Part shown: piece by piece, positions 53,820-64,000 of the stretch
Layout of the letters: each line of letters starts with the position of its first letter
How positions within the stretch are numbered: the first letter of the stretch is position 1
Origin: Channallabes apus
Taxonomy: Eukaryota > Chordata > Actinopteri > Siluriformes > Clariidae
Assembly: GCA_030522415.1 (NCBI GenBank)
Contig: CM060107.1
Span: 53,126,718-53,190,717, forward strand
Length of the DNA: 64,000 nt
Direction: 5' to 3'
Program-made: the position numbers and the translations under genes
Notes under the pieces: model-generated
The model's input: the letters and a program-made list of their open reading frames with translations, nothing else
What the model was told of the DNA's origin: nothing
The model's database searches: none

Positions 53820-54334
53820 GTGGTTGAAAAGAGCCTTTTTGAGAGTGTAGTACTTGCTCACCCTGACTTTGAGCGTCCCCTTATTCTTTGTACTGATGCG
53901 TCATTGGATGGCCTAGGTGTGGTGCTTTCTCAAGTTACTCCTGGTGAGGATAAGGCATGTCCAATAGCCTTTGCCAGCAAGTCCTTGAGCTGCAGCCAAG
54001 CCAATTACCCTGGTCCATATGTGACAAGTTCAGCCACTGGCTTAAATGCCATGAATTCACTGTGTGGACTGATAACAATCCGCTCACATATATCATGACA
54101 AAACCTAAATTAGACGTATGTGAGCAGCGCTGGGTTTCAAAACTTGCTCTGTATAATTTTAAGATCAAGTACGTTCCTGGAAGATCAAATGTTGTGGTGC
54201 ATGCACTCAGTTGCGACCCGTTCACCAAACCACTAAGCCAGCGTTTCTTGTCTGAGCCTTATTCTGCATTGTTGGAGCAGGTAAACAGTGTGGAAGATGA
54301 TTCTGTGCAGAAGACATTCCAACTGACATGCTAG
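53820..54334 (+). pseudogene. Ty3/Gypsy RNase H
   Basis: FESVVLAHPDFERPLILCTD, ASLDGLGVVLSQ and ACPIAFASKSLS are the RT-RNase H connection and start of RNase H. FTVWTDNNPLTYIMTKPKLD and RWVSKLALYNFKIKYVPGRS follow in another frame (from about 54040). A small indel separates the two halves. Confidence 0.75.
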
Positions 54335-54385
54335 CCGCAAACACTTGACACTGAACTCGAACAAAGCTGTGAAACAGATGTTTCC

Positions 54386-54791
54386 ATGACTGCTGAGGAT
54401 GTATCGTCCATTTTGTCATCTTGTGGTGATTCGGATTCAGGTGCTGTCTCCAGAGCGACATCCCTGGATGATCATGTGAGCTCTTTGGTTCCTGACTGCC
54501 AAGATGTTGTCCATACCTTTTCATTGTCTGAACTGCAAAATCATCAACACAAAGATCCAGTCGTTTCAAGGGTGACTTTCTATGTCAGTAGGAACCGCAG
54601 ACCTTCCAGACGTGAGCGTGTAAATGAGGGTTTGCATGTTTTGAGATTGTTGAGGCAGTGGGACAAACTCTTTTTGCTAAATGATTTCCTGTACAGAGCA
54701 ATCAAAGATCCTCTCACAAGACACAAGAAATTTCAGTTTGTCTTGCCTGATTCCCTAAAACAGTGAGCTCTCTCTGGTGTTCATGATTTGG
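54386..54791 (+). pseudogene. Ty3/Gypsy pol linker up to integrase zinc motif
   Basis: An acidic spacer, then a DPVVSRVTFYVSRNRRPSRR-type block and DKLFLLNDFLYRAIKD. A TGA stop at 54765-54767 follows QFVLPDSLKQ. The sequence VHDLAG continues to 54796, where ERV 2 splits the zinc-binding region of integrase. Confidence 0.65.
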
Positions 54792-54796
54792 CTGGT

Positions 54797-55138
54797 ATGG
54801 GAGAAATTTTTATTTGATTTCATTTGATTTTACTTACTTTTGGGGGGCTAGAAGATACCTTATCAGTATATAATCGTGGATGTGTGTGCAAGCTGGGACA
54901 TAAGCTTCTTTGTGTGCATTGCATATAGGAAACCCGAGCTTTACATTGGGGGGGCTAAAGACGGCCCTTTAATGAAACCCAGATGTTGCAGAGAGGAGGG
55001 GCAGGCACTGCATATGTACTATAGCACACAGCAAGAGAATTCAGTTGCTCCACGGACACAGCTCCGGCCTTGTTGTTTGATAATAAAGGTCGTAATCTTC
55101 TGTAAGCAAGGCCCGACTCTGAGTATTTTTCCACAACA
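54797..55138 (+). repeat. 5' LTR of ERV 2
   Basis: Contains TATATAATC near 54868 as a possible TATA-like site and AATAAA near 55081. The short frame over it has an identical 88-residue counterpart in the 3' LTR and is not a gene. Confidence 0.85.
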
Positions 55139-55141
55139 TAA

Positions 55142-55158
55142 TGGCGCTGCGAGCAGGG
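55142..55158 (+). promoter_or_regulatory. Primer-binding-site-like sequence of ERV 2
   Basis: TGGCGCTGCGAGCAGGG begins three bases after the LTR end. Starting with TGG (complement of tRNA CCA) fits a tRNA primer site; the tRNA type is not certain. Confidence 0.55.
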
Positions 55159-56008
55159 TGGAAAAAGGGCAAAGGTGACTGGCCGGCGTGGGCTTCCTTG
55201 GTCAGCAACACAACCAGGTGGCCACTTACAAAGGTAAGCAACTTTTGCTTATATACTTAGGTTGTGTTGTTGGCTGAGGATCACCCATGATGGTAAGGAC
55301 ACCTAATAAAGGCCTCTCCAACTCAAGTAATTTAAAATGGGCTTTGTTTCCAGAAGAGAATGCATGCATCAGATTACTAACAGTTGTACTGATAGTGAAT
55401 TGAGAAGATAAGCATTGCATTGGTCTGGGTGTTGTCAAGTGGGCATTGATTGATGGCAACAGTAACAGACGGTATGAGGAAGCGCATTTGAGTGTCTATT
55501 TGTTTTGTTAAGTGGGCTTTGATAGATAACAGGACAGGAAAAAGGTAGATGATCTCGGTATTAATTTGTACTCATTGTCAAGTGGGCCTTGATTGGATGG
55601 CATGGGTAGTACAACAAGTTAATAAGGAATTGCGCTTAATTAGTTATATTGCTTGTGTAAGGTTACCCAGCAATTAATAAAGAAATACCCTTTGTATGAG
55701 GAACGTACTGTTGTATGTCATAAGCAATTTTTGTAGCCACCGTAAATGTTATATGGTATGAGTTGGGTGGTGTGATAATTAATTAATATCTCTTCGTATG
55801 TGGAATGTACAACTGTACATCATAAGAAATCACCCCTTATGTTTTATTGATATGAGGGACAGGGGTAATTAATATCTCTTCGTATGGGGAGCACGATTTG
55901 TGCCATTAAGTTGATTTAAGTTGAATTCAATTGCAATTGTTTGTGTCTAAGTGATGTTTTGTGTCTATCTGTTTCTGTCTGAATGTGTGAGAGCTCTGTG
56001 TTTGCCTA

Positions 56009-56059
<51 letters not shown>

Positions 56060-56709
56060 GTTGAATGAGGACCATAAGCTCTGTGTGCTGTGAGCGGGCT
56101 GGACCTCCCGAGGGAATTGTGTGTGCAACCCTCAGAGGGGGGGCAGCTTGCTGCCAGTCCAGAGACGTGTGTCTGAATGAGCCCTATTAAAGTAATAGCT
56201 AGCCTAATAATTAAATAGATAAATATTAATCAATAAAGGGACACGTGTGAGTGGAACAATGAGCCCTTTTAGCAGGGGGACAAGTATGAAAAGAATAAGC
56301 CCAATTTTCTAGGAAAAGAGGGATAAGAATGCATAGGCCTCTGAATGAATAAATAAATAAATAAATAGTGTGGAGTGGTGAATGTGTATGAACCCCATAT
56401 TAATATTGTGGCATTACACACTTACTGATAAAAGTGTTCACGGTGCATAAAAGCACTATGCTTTTTACCAAGTGTTAATTTGAAAATAGTGAAGTGGTGT
56501 AGATTCAGGAGTGATTATCATTGATGAGCCTTGGTAAGTGGAGGTGGAGACTTCTGTGATTCTAAAAGAGTGTATATTGTTGTAAGTAAATTTAGCCATT
56601 AAGTAAGTGCATAGGCATAAAATAAAAAATAAATATCTAAGTGGTGACATAGGCTACAGCATGATGGCAGCCTCTCCGGTGGAGACTTTAGTGCCGAAGC
56701 ATCCTTTGT
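55159..56709. other. ERV 2 leader
   Basis: Non-coding, about 1.5 kb, with a (GT)n(GA)n run at about 56010-56055 and several direct repeats of words like TTAATATCTCTTCGTATG (about 55782 and 55868). Confidence 0.5.
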
Positions 56710-57890
56710 GTGAAGATCTCATCACTAGGACCTCCAATAAGTAGCAAAAAGAGGACCAAAGATATGATTGCAAGATGGCCAAAGGAGGGGACATTTGATT
56801 CAGCACTGTGTTCTGAGATGGACACCTTGATAAGAAAATTACAAAGCGGCGGCAAGAGAGAGAAAGCATGTCTGGAGAAGTTGAAAAGACAGCAGGAAAG
56901 AGTGGTCCTGGCTTTGGTTAAAAAAGAATCAGTGAAGTTGGTAAGAAAGAAACAGGAAGTGATGGAAAAAGTTAAGAAAGTCAGGAAGTGAGGCCGAAGT
57001 AGCGAGAGAGAAGTTAGTTACACCTCCCCCATATAGTAGGTGCAGGAAGACAGTCGAATTCCTAAGCGTAAGGGAATGGGGGAAGGTTCTGGTGAGATGG
57101 AGACGGAATGTTATGCAGAGCGGTATAAGAAAGTGGGGATAGATTTACAGAGAGTGGAAAAGCTATGTGTAGAGAAGGATGTAGAGGAACAGGAGGGGGT
57201 GCAGACATGTGGAGAGAGGTCAGACAGCAGCACTAAAACACCAGTAAAAAGCAGATAGCTACACCATTAAAGACTGGACATAGATCTTTGTACAGTAGAG
57301 AGGATGGGGGTGAAGAGGATTTGTTATTTAATATGGGCAGTTCCACAATTCCCAATTTTAATTAAAGGTGGGGGCATGAGGGTGTTGTCAACCGCCTCCC
57401 CAGCATTCAACGAGGGTGCAGGGACATGGTCTTAGACGAGCAGACCTCAGGCAAGCTTTTATCGGTGATTGATATAAAAACTCTATTGGTGAAGACTTTG
57501 TGGAGAGGAAAAACGTGCTTCGGACTCGAGTGAGGCTGTACATACATACCACATAGATGGACTGTCTTTGAGGCTTTGAGGCTGTTGTATGGCAGGCCTT
57601 GCACGCAGAGTGTTGACCCAAGGACATTAAAGGGTGACCTGGAGGCAGTTACAGCTTGAAACCTTACAGAGCGAACCAAGAAAAAAGCTCAAGCTACTCT
57701 GATTACCAGAAAAAACAGAGAGGGCCACAAGCAATCCTTCATCAAAAATCCAGCCAGCTTCAGTCAGTGATGACATCACCAGCAGCATTTTCTCCAAACT
57801 CAAGCCAGATGCCTGCGTCTGTCACCAACGTTTTCACTCCAAGGCCAAGCATGAGGGGATATGGATTAAATTGCCTCGCATAGCCATTGC
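56710..57890 (+). pseudogene. ERV 2 gag-region remnants
   Basis: A lysine/glutamate-rich helical frame at 56710-56991 (SGGKREKACLEKLKRQQERV...), another at 57040-57258 and a short one at 57656-57883. No capsid or zinc knuckle motif is clear. They are assigned to gag by position only. Confidence 0.4.
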
Positions 57891-60800
57891 CCGGCCCCGA
57901 GGGATGAGGGGGGGGGGGACAACATCCCAGGTCCGATAAGTCATGCTTCTCACATCTGGAAAAGTTTGCCAGAACCGTAAGATTCTTGGGAAGAAAAAGT
58001 AGTTACTACAACCCAACAATAAGAGTGTGACTATACCTGTATTATTCTCAAGTCATATTAGTCTCAAGTTAATTTACTAGGAAAAGAATTATTAGGTGAA
58101 TTAGGACTGCGAATATGGTGTTCTCCAGAAGGGGTGTATGTTGAACATAAATTCCTGAAGCACAATTACCCTGTCAGACTTTCACTGTACAATGATGTAT
58201 GACCCATCACAACACATCATCATAGGCCGGCAAGGAGCAGCTATCAGTGTAGAGGAGTGTGATTTTGTAAAAAGGTGGTTCAATGTAACTGATTCTGTTC
58301 TTCAGGTGACATTGTATGTACTGCAGGATAGAATTGCAGCTCATAGGATTTATGTTGATTTTCATTCTGCAGATAAAACCTGTGTAAAAATCTTGTGTGG
58401 TAATAAATTGATTCGTACTTCTTAAGGAAGTTGTAGTTAGCCACAAGTCACAAACACAACTGGCATCAGCATCTGAAATCGACTGTGGGAAATTAGCTAT
58501 ATAGGCAAATGGATAGTCAAGTCCCATCTGAATTATAGTCTAAACATGATACAGAGGTAGGCCTACTTAAATCAGCCAGCCAATTTCAAGTACAATGTAA
58601 ACCAGATGTAGAACCGCCCAGAGTAAGACAATATGCTTTACGACCTGAGGCAAAGCGGGTATATAGAACACTATTGAAGGCCTTGTAATCTGTGCTAAAA
58701 CAGACCAGTTGTTGCAATACTCCTATTTTCCCCAGTGATTAAGCCAGGTACAAATAAATGGCATCATGTGCATAATTTACATGCAGTTACTAGTAAAACA
58801 GGAAAGTATCCAGCAGAAGTTCCAAATCCACACACACTGCTGACTAATGTCCCTCCCTAAGCCAAATATTTTATTGTAATGATCTTTGTTCAAGCCTTCT
58901 TCAGTGTTCAAATGGCAGAAAAGAGTAAACTACTGCATTTATTTGCATTTACAAGTGCAAGTTGACAAAATATGTACCAAAAATGCCACGGTGGTTCAAA
59001 CATTCACTGTATATATTCAATCAGAGGTGGAAGCTGGTTTAGGAGGTTAAAGGATAGAAGATAGCCTGAGTCAGCATATGGGTGACGATTTAATATGTCT
59101 ATCATCATTAGAAACATGCCAGAATGATTCCATTAAGGTACACCGTAAGCTAGTAAGGAGGTCATAAAATGTCATAAACTAAACTACAATACTGTAAACC
59201 TCAAGTTAAATTGTTAAGGTGACTAATTTCACATGATACGACAGCCGTAGTACATACATAATTAGAAGGCATAAGTAAGGCACCAGTGTCACAGCCTGAT
59301 AAACAGTGATGGCTTTGATAGGGTTAACAGGTTTCATGCTGACTGGAGTGAGGAATATGCAGGAAAAATCAGCTCCACTAAGGGAGATAATAATGAGAAA
59401 AGAAGAACTGCAAGATCTAAGTGCTCCCTTAAAATAGAACACAGATATACTGTGAGCATTTGAATCCATCAAAAAGAAATGCAGACTGCACCTACTTTAG
59501 GTATACAGTACCTGATGATAGCAATCCGTTCTATCGGTATGTAGTGAACCAAGCTGATGGATCTACCTCAGCTATACTGATGCAGGAAACTTGCAGTGAT
59601 AGGAAAAACCAGTCCCTAGCTTACTACAGCACTAAGCTAGATAATATAACTCAAGGTGACCCAACATGCTACCAACAGGGTTTTGTAGTCGTACATTATG
59701 CATATAGAACAGCATCTTCATTGACAACATGTTACCGATAGAGTGTATAAATTGATAAAACAAGGGGAAGGTGTTCTAACCCAAGCTCGCCTCCTAGTAT
59801 ACTCTTCACTGCTCACATATCCCGACATTAATATAAAGCGATGTGACACAGTTAATCCAGCTAAATCACTCACTTAAACCTATAAAGGAGTGACTCATAG
59901 TTTTGTGGCGAACTCATTGGCATTTACTCGGTTATGACCTGATCTTGAATCTAAGCCTATAGCTGAAGCGGAAGTGACTTATTTTGTTGATGGAGCTAGT
60001 TTAGAGACCAGGTAGAAAGTCACACAGGGTATTCAGTAGTGATGAAGGATGGAGAAGATTTTAAACCTATCCTATCTCAGCATTGTACACAACCGTGTTC
60101 AGCTCAGTTAGCTGAGTTGAAATCGCTCACCGCTGCTTGTCAATTAGCCAAAGGGCTAATGGCAAATATTTTTGATTTTTGAATTACAGATTCCGCCTAT
60201 TCCATGGTGTATGTCATCTGTTTGGAACCGTATGGAAGCAAAGGTTTAAAAAGCATGAAGGAACTCCCATTCAAAATGCTGAACGGATAAGTAAACTAAT
60301 GTCTGCTCTGATGCTACCAAGATGATTGACTTTCATTAAATGTCAGACCCGTAAAAAAGGGAAATGACTGTGTTGCTAAGGGTAACAACATGGCAGATTT
60401 AGAAATGAAGCATGCATCAAAATGGCATCTAGCTGTGCAAGCGCCCATAGTCCTTATAGAACCACAGCCTCAGTAAGAGGATATCATTTGTACTCAACAT
60501 CAAGCAGGTCCGTACGAGCACTCGATGTGGCTCCAGAGGGGAGCGCATAAGGACGCACAGGGTATTTGGTGTCCACATGAAGGTCTGATTATAGCACCCA
60601 TAGCACTGGTGAATATTTCTGGTTTAAATGCTCATGGACTGGACCATTGTGTAAGAAGACAGGTTGTGAGAAAAATCAGGCAACATGGGTATTGGTCTTT
60701 ATATCTGCTATGGTTGAAGAGTTCCTAGCTTCATGGGAGATATGTGCTATGCATAATGTCAGGAAGGAAACAGCGACACCTATAGGCTATACAACGGTAC

Positions 60801-61720
60801 CAGAATGACCATTTAATCACTTAGTGGTGAACTATGTGGGTAGGATAAAGTAGTGTTCTGGGCGAAAGATACATGCTTGTAATAACTGACATATTTAGTA
60901 GATGAGTAAAAGCAATAATATCTGCAGATGAAGAGTAAGGAACAGTTATCAAATCGTAAGGGAAGTGATATCTAGATTTGAAATTCCATCAGAGATGAGT
61001 TCTGACAATGGATCAATATTCATTCAGAAAATGTAAGACAGGTGCTGCAACGGTTGGGAAAAAGCTAAGATTTGTGGATGTCCACAGTCCCAGGGGACGG
61101 TAGAGAGTGTAAATGGTAATCTCAAAGCCAAGGTTAATAATAATTGTAGTAGTACAATGCTATACTAGGTTTTAACTGATGCTGTACCAATGAGCTAACA
61201 AGCATGCAACCTAACACAAATACACATCTAACCCCGCATGAAATGCTTACGGGTCGACCCATGCCTGTGCCATTCTGTAGAAGCCATATAAAGGCCCACC
61301 GCTTAAACAATTTTGAAAATCTTATATGAAGAAACTAACTGCCGTACATGAAGTAATCTATGTGCAGGAAAAGAACAAGGAGGAAGAGACGCTCCGTGTC
61401 CCATCACTCCAGGAGACCAGGTCTATCTGCGAGTGTTCAGGAGGAAGTGGGACAAGCCCAGGAGGGAGGGGCCCCACGAAGTGTGGCAGCCACTCCAACA
61501 GTGATTCAAGTGAAAGACAAAACCGTGTGGTATCACGTGAACCATTACACGAGAGTCACAAAGAGCTATGGGTACCGAAAACGAAGGAAGAAAGAAAGAA
61601 GAACCGAATATCAGAAAAATACAAAGAAATTAAATCATTATTGGAAAATAACCAACTATTGGCACAAGTTGGATACCAAATTGCTCAGCGTTGAACACTC
61701 CGCTGCTCCAAATTAAGAAT
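57891..61720 (+). pseudogene. ERV 2 pol remnants, heavily decayed
   Basis: RT finger-like sequence (VIKPGTNKWHHVHNL, GKYPAEVPNPHTLL) at about 58735-58860 is followed by stops. RT connection at 59460-59741 (FYRYVVNQADGSTSAIL, LAYYSTKLDNITQGDPTCYQ). An RNase H start (YFVDGASLE) near 59970. Integrase traces: a zinc-region piece at 60600-60720, LVITDIFSR near 60875-60905, SSDNGSIF near 60995-61025, CPQSQGTVESVNGNLKAK near 61080-61130, and a basic C-terminal module near 61400-61600. Stops and frame changes occur in every domain. Confidence 0.65.
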
Positions 61721-62737
61721 GAGAATCTGCTTGAGAGCAGCATCCACTACGGATACAAACGAGACTGACTGACTGACTGACTTCGACCAGGTTTCTCCTG
61801 ACACAATTAACAGGACAAACAATTGTACAGATTATATGTGACAACTAACTGTGTCCTTTACATTGTATAAATGCATTTCTGTTTAACTAACACTATATTG
61901 CTTTTACAGATAAAACAGCAGCAGCGACAACTAATTTTAATTTCCTCCACAGGAAAAATGCACGAGAAGGAAGCAAGCCTTAACCAGATTATGACAATAT
62001 GTAATGCCACTAAACACAGTTCTCTTTTATTCCAGGTGCAGAAGTTTAATTGAAGCAGTTAATGGGTGACTTTACTGTGTCAAGTAAATTTATGAATGTG
62101 ATTTATGAATTTATTAATCAAAGGTTTCCTAAAATTAACAACATTTCCCAGCAACAACAGACAAGGATGAATTTTTGGACCCAGTCATCAAGGATATCCC
62201 GAACTCAGCCATATATATCTCTAACAAGAGACTTTACTGGTTCATATATTGAAGTGTACAGTATCTTCCATGGCATGAGCCCACGATGACGTGCTGGCAA
62301 CCTCTCTTGTGGGCTCCAACTGACTCCCTGCGGTGTGCAAAGCACCTGAGTTGAAGACTATTATATTACGACAAGGCTGTTTAAATGTATATCCATTCTT
62401 AAAAATTGTATTGTGTTATTGTGTTATGTATGTTCCATTGTAGGTTATATGATTTATCCAATTGATGTAATCCTAGAAAATCACTGTATTAAGTACATGT
62501 TCATGTCATGTTATTGAGTAATGGGAAGTACAATGTCATGGAGGTCGAGTCTTTTACTCCTATTCCTAGTCAAGGGTGGAAGGAGAGGTTTGGCCGAATC
62601 TCCACTAGAGGGCGAATCCATGGGTCAGTCATTGATAAAAGTCCAGTGATTTAATTTAATCACCAGTCAGTATAAGGAAGACTGACGCATGGAGTCGCAC
62701 TCTAGATTAACCAATTAGTGTGGGACTTATAAGTCCC
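61721..62737. other. ERV 2 region between integrase and 3' LTR, no env recognised
   Basis: Only short frames are open. No signal peptide, furin-type site or transmembrane hairpin typical of env is seen. A GACT tandem run lies at about 61765-61782. Confidence 0.4.
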
Positions 62738-62751
62738 AGAGGGGGGGATAT
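62738..62751 (+). promoter_or_regulatory. Polypurine tract of ERV 2
   Basis: AGAGGGGGGGATAT lies directly before the 3' LTR. Confidence 0.7.
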
Positions 62752-63093
62752 ATGGGAGAAATTTTTATTTGATTTCATTTGATTTTACTTACTTTTGGGG
62801 GGCTAGAAGATACCTTATCAGTATATAATCGTGGATGTGTGTGCAAGCTGGGACATAAGCTTCTTTGTGTGCATTGCATATAGGAAACCCGAGCTTTACA
62901 TTGGGGGGGCTAAAGACGGCCCTTTAATGAAACCCAGATGTTGCAGAGAGGAGGGGCAGGCACTGCATATGTACTATAGCACACAGCAAGAGAATTCAGT
63001 TGCTCCACGGACACAGCTCCGGCCTTGTTGTTTGATAATAAAGGTCGTAATCTTCTGTAAGCAAGGCCCGACTCTGAGTATTTTTCCACAACA
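62752..63093 (+). repeat. 3' LTR of ERV 2
   Basis: 342 bp, same as the 5' LTR with no difference found by eye, followed by the CTGGT duplication. Confidence 0.85.
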
Positions 63094-63758
63094 CTGGTCA
63101 CCAAGGGCAACCACGTACCCTATCTTTAGCCCGCCAGAGGTTCTATTGGTCCAGGATGGAACGGGATGTGCGTGATTACATAAGGACATGTGCCCGTTGT
63201 GTCCTAAGTAAAACTCCAGAACCGGCAGCGAGAACACCCTTGGAGAGCATTAAGACCACTGCACCATTGGAGCTAGTTTGTATTGATTTCTGGGCTGCTG
63301 AAAATAGGCACAGTAAATCGGTTGACGTTCTTGTAATCACAGATCACTTCACCAAGCTAGCACACGCTTTTCCTTGTCAAAATCAATCTGCTAAGACTGT
63401 TGCAAAGAAACTTTGGGATGGCTTCTTCTGCATTTATGGCTTCCCCAAGCGTATCCATTCAGACCAGAGAGCTAGTTTTGAGAGCGAGCTTATAGTGGAG
63501 CTGCTGCTTCTTACCGGTGTTGACAAATCACGAACTTTTCCATACCATCCAATGGGGAACGGTGGAACTGAAAGGTTTATCAGAACATTGGGTAACATGC
63601 TAAGATCATTTCCTCATAGATCAAAACAAAAGTGCCCACAGTTAGTGAAAATTATGACTTTTGCGTATAACTGCACTGCCCATGAAACAACTGGGTTTGC
63701 CCCGTTTTATCTGATGTTTGGTAGGGTTCCGAGATTGCCTGTTGACCTGATGTTATAA
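63094..63758 (+). pseudogene. Ty3/Gypsy integrase (downstream part)
   Basis: Resumes the Gypsy pol after ERV 2. The zinc motif cysteines are in RTCARCVLSK. The catalytic triad residues are visible: D in LVCIDFW, D in IHSDQRASFES and E in NGGTERFIRTL. The frame 63156-63758 is open and ends FGRVPRLPVDLML at a stop. By sequence the catalytic domain looks intact, but the gene is split 8.3 kb from its RT and zinc histidines. Confidence 0.85.
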
Positions 63759-64000
63759 AAATGTTCTCTGTGACGAGTCCATCTGTAATTATAATGACTA
63801 TGTCCAATCTCTTGTCAGAGACCTGCAGTCTGCTATGGGGCCGGCTCAAATGAACTCTACTGCAGAACAAAAGCATCAGTCTGACCAATACAACAAAAAG
63901 GTTAAGGGTCTACCTTTGTTAGTTGGGGATCAAGTTCTCATTACCTACAAAGGCTGTAGGGGTAAACGGAAGCTTGGCAATAAATGGGAGCCTACCATGT
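63759..64000 (+). pseudogene. Ty3/Gypsy post-integrase region, runs off the window
   Basis: After a frame change, YNDYVQSLVRDLQSAMG, then EQKHQSDQYNKKVKGLPL and VGDQVLITYKGCRGKRKLGN are typical of the Gypsy integrase tail. It continues past the right edge. Confidence 0.7.

Larger units (their letters stand above)
54797..63093 (+). mobile_element. Endogenous retrovirus 2, 8.3 kb, with two identical-looking LTRs
   Basis: Two 342-bp LTRs (54797-55138, 62752-63093), ATGGGAGAAA to CCACAACA, show no difference by eye. The target duplication CTGGT is at 54792-54796 and 63094-63098, inside a Gypsy integrase. A primer-site-like TGGCGCTGCGAGCAGGG follows the 5' LTR and a purine tract AGAGGGGGGGAT precedes the 3' LTR. 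The interior holds gag, protease, RT, RNase H and integrase traces in order on the plus strand, but no frame exceeds about 125 codons. No env is recognised. The class appears gamma/epsilon-like. Confidence 0.85.

Noticed and set aside
54876..55178. 100-codon frame, repeated at 62831-63175
   Set aside because: It lies over the two LTRs of ERV 2; being duplicated only reflects the LTR pair.

Overview
The window is vertebrate nuclear DNA from a teleost fish. The main signs are finTRIM-type genes (RING, two B-boxes, coiled coil and B30.2/SPRY on the canonical exon set), fish-type dispersed repeats (a tRNA-derived SINE, Tc1/mariner and hAT elements), BEL/Pao and Ty3/Gypsy retrotransposons, two endogenous retroviruses (ERVs), and many (CA)n/(GT)n runs. 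The order or species cannot be fixed from sequence alone.

Host genes. A finTRIM cluster lies on the minus strand. Gene A enters at 1-418 (first exon only; the rest lies off the left edge). Gene B (13619 to 7987) is an apparently intact six-exon gene of 561 codons. A dead SPRY relic lies at 3568-3810. A truncated plus-strand RING exon with its own TATA box and interferon-response-like element lies at 20.2 kb. Gene D (43920 to 42955) is a broken, RING-less relic. Gene C (49806 to 47002) is a RING-less six-exon gene whose second exon is split by a SINE. Genes A and B share exon 1 and about 0.5 kb of upstream DNA, including an IRF-type motif, so they are recent tandem duplicates. Broken copies of multicopy fish zinc-finger families lie at 2.2-3.6 kb and 5.7-6.2 kb, and a relic of a third fish family at 35.1-36.7 kb.

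Mobile DNA fills most of the rest. 14.1-19.85 kb: a gamma-like ERV (minus strand) that kept its 3' LTR but lost its 5' LTR. 20.55-24.2 kb: a 3.67-kb LTR element with perfect target duplication TTATC, carrying a proline/serine-rich repeat reading frame that starts inside the LTR. 25.6-29.0 kb: a BEL/Pao element lacking its integrase core. 30.2-31.5 kb and 37.9-41.9 kb: DNA transposons, one nested inside another. 45.4-46.2 kb: a LINE relic. 52.7-54.8 plus 63.1-64.0 kb: a Ty3/Gypsy pol split by an 8.3-kb ERV (54797-63093) with two LTRs that look identical although its interior is badly decayed.

The genes do not form an operon or pathway. The picture is an immune-gene cluster growing by duplication and being broken up by transposons. 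The best leads are the LTR-bounded repeat-protein element, the identical-LTR but decayed provirus, and the SINE-split RING-less finTRIM.
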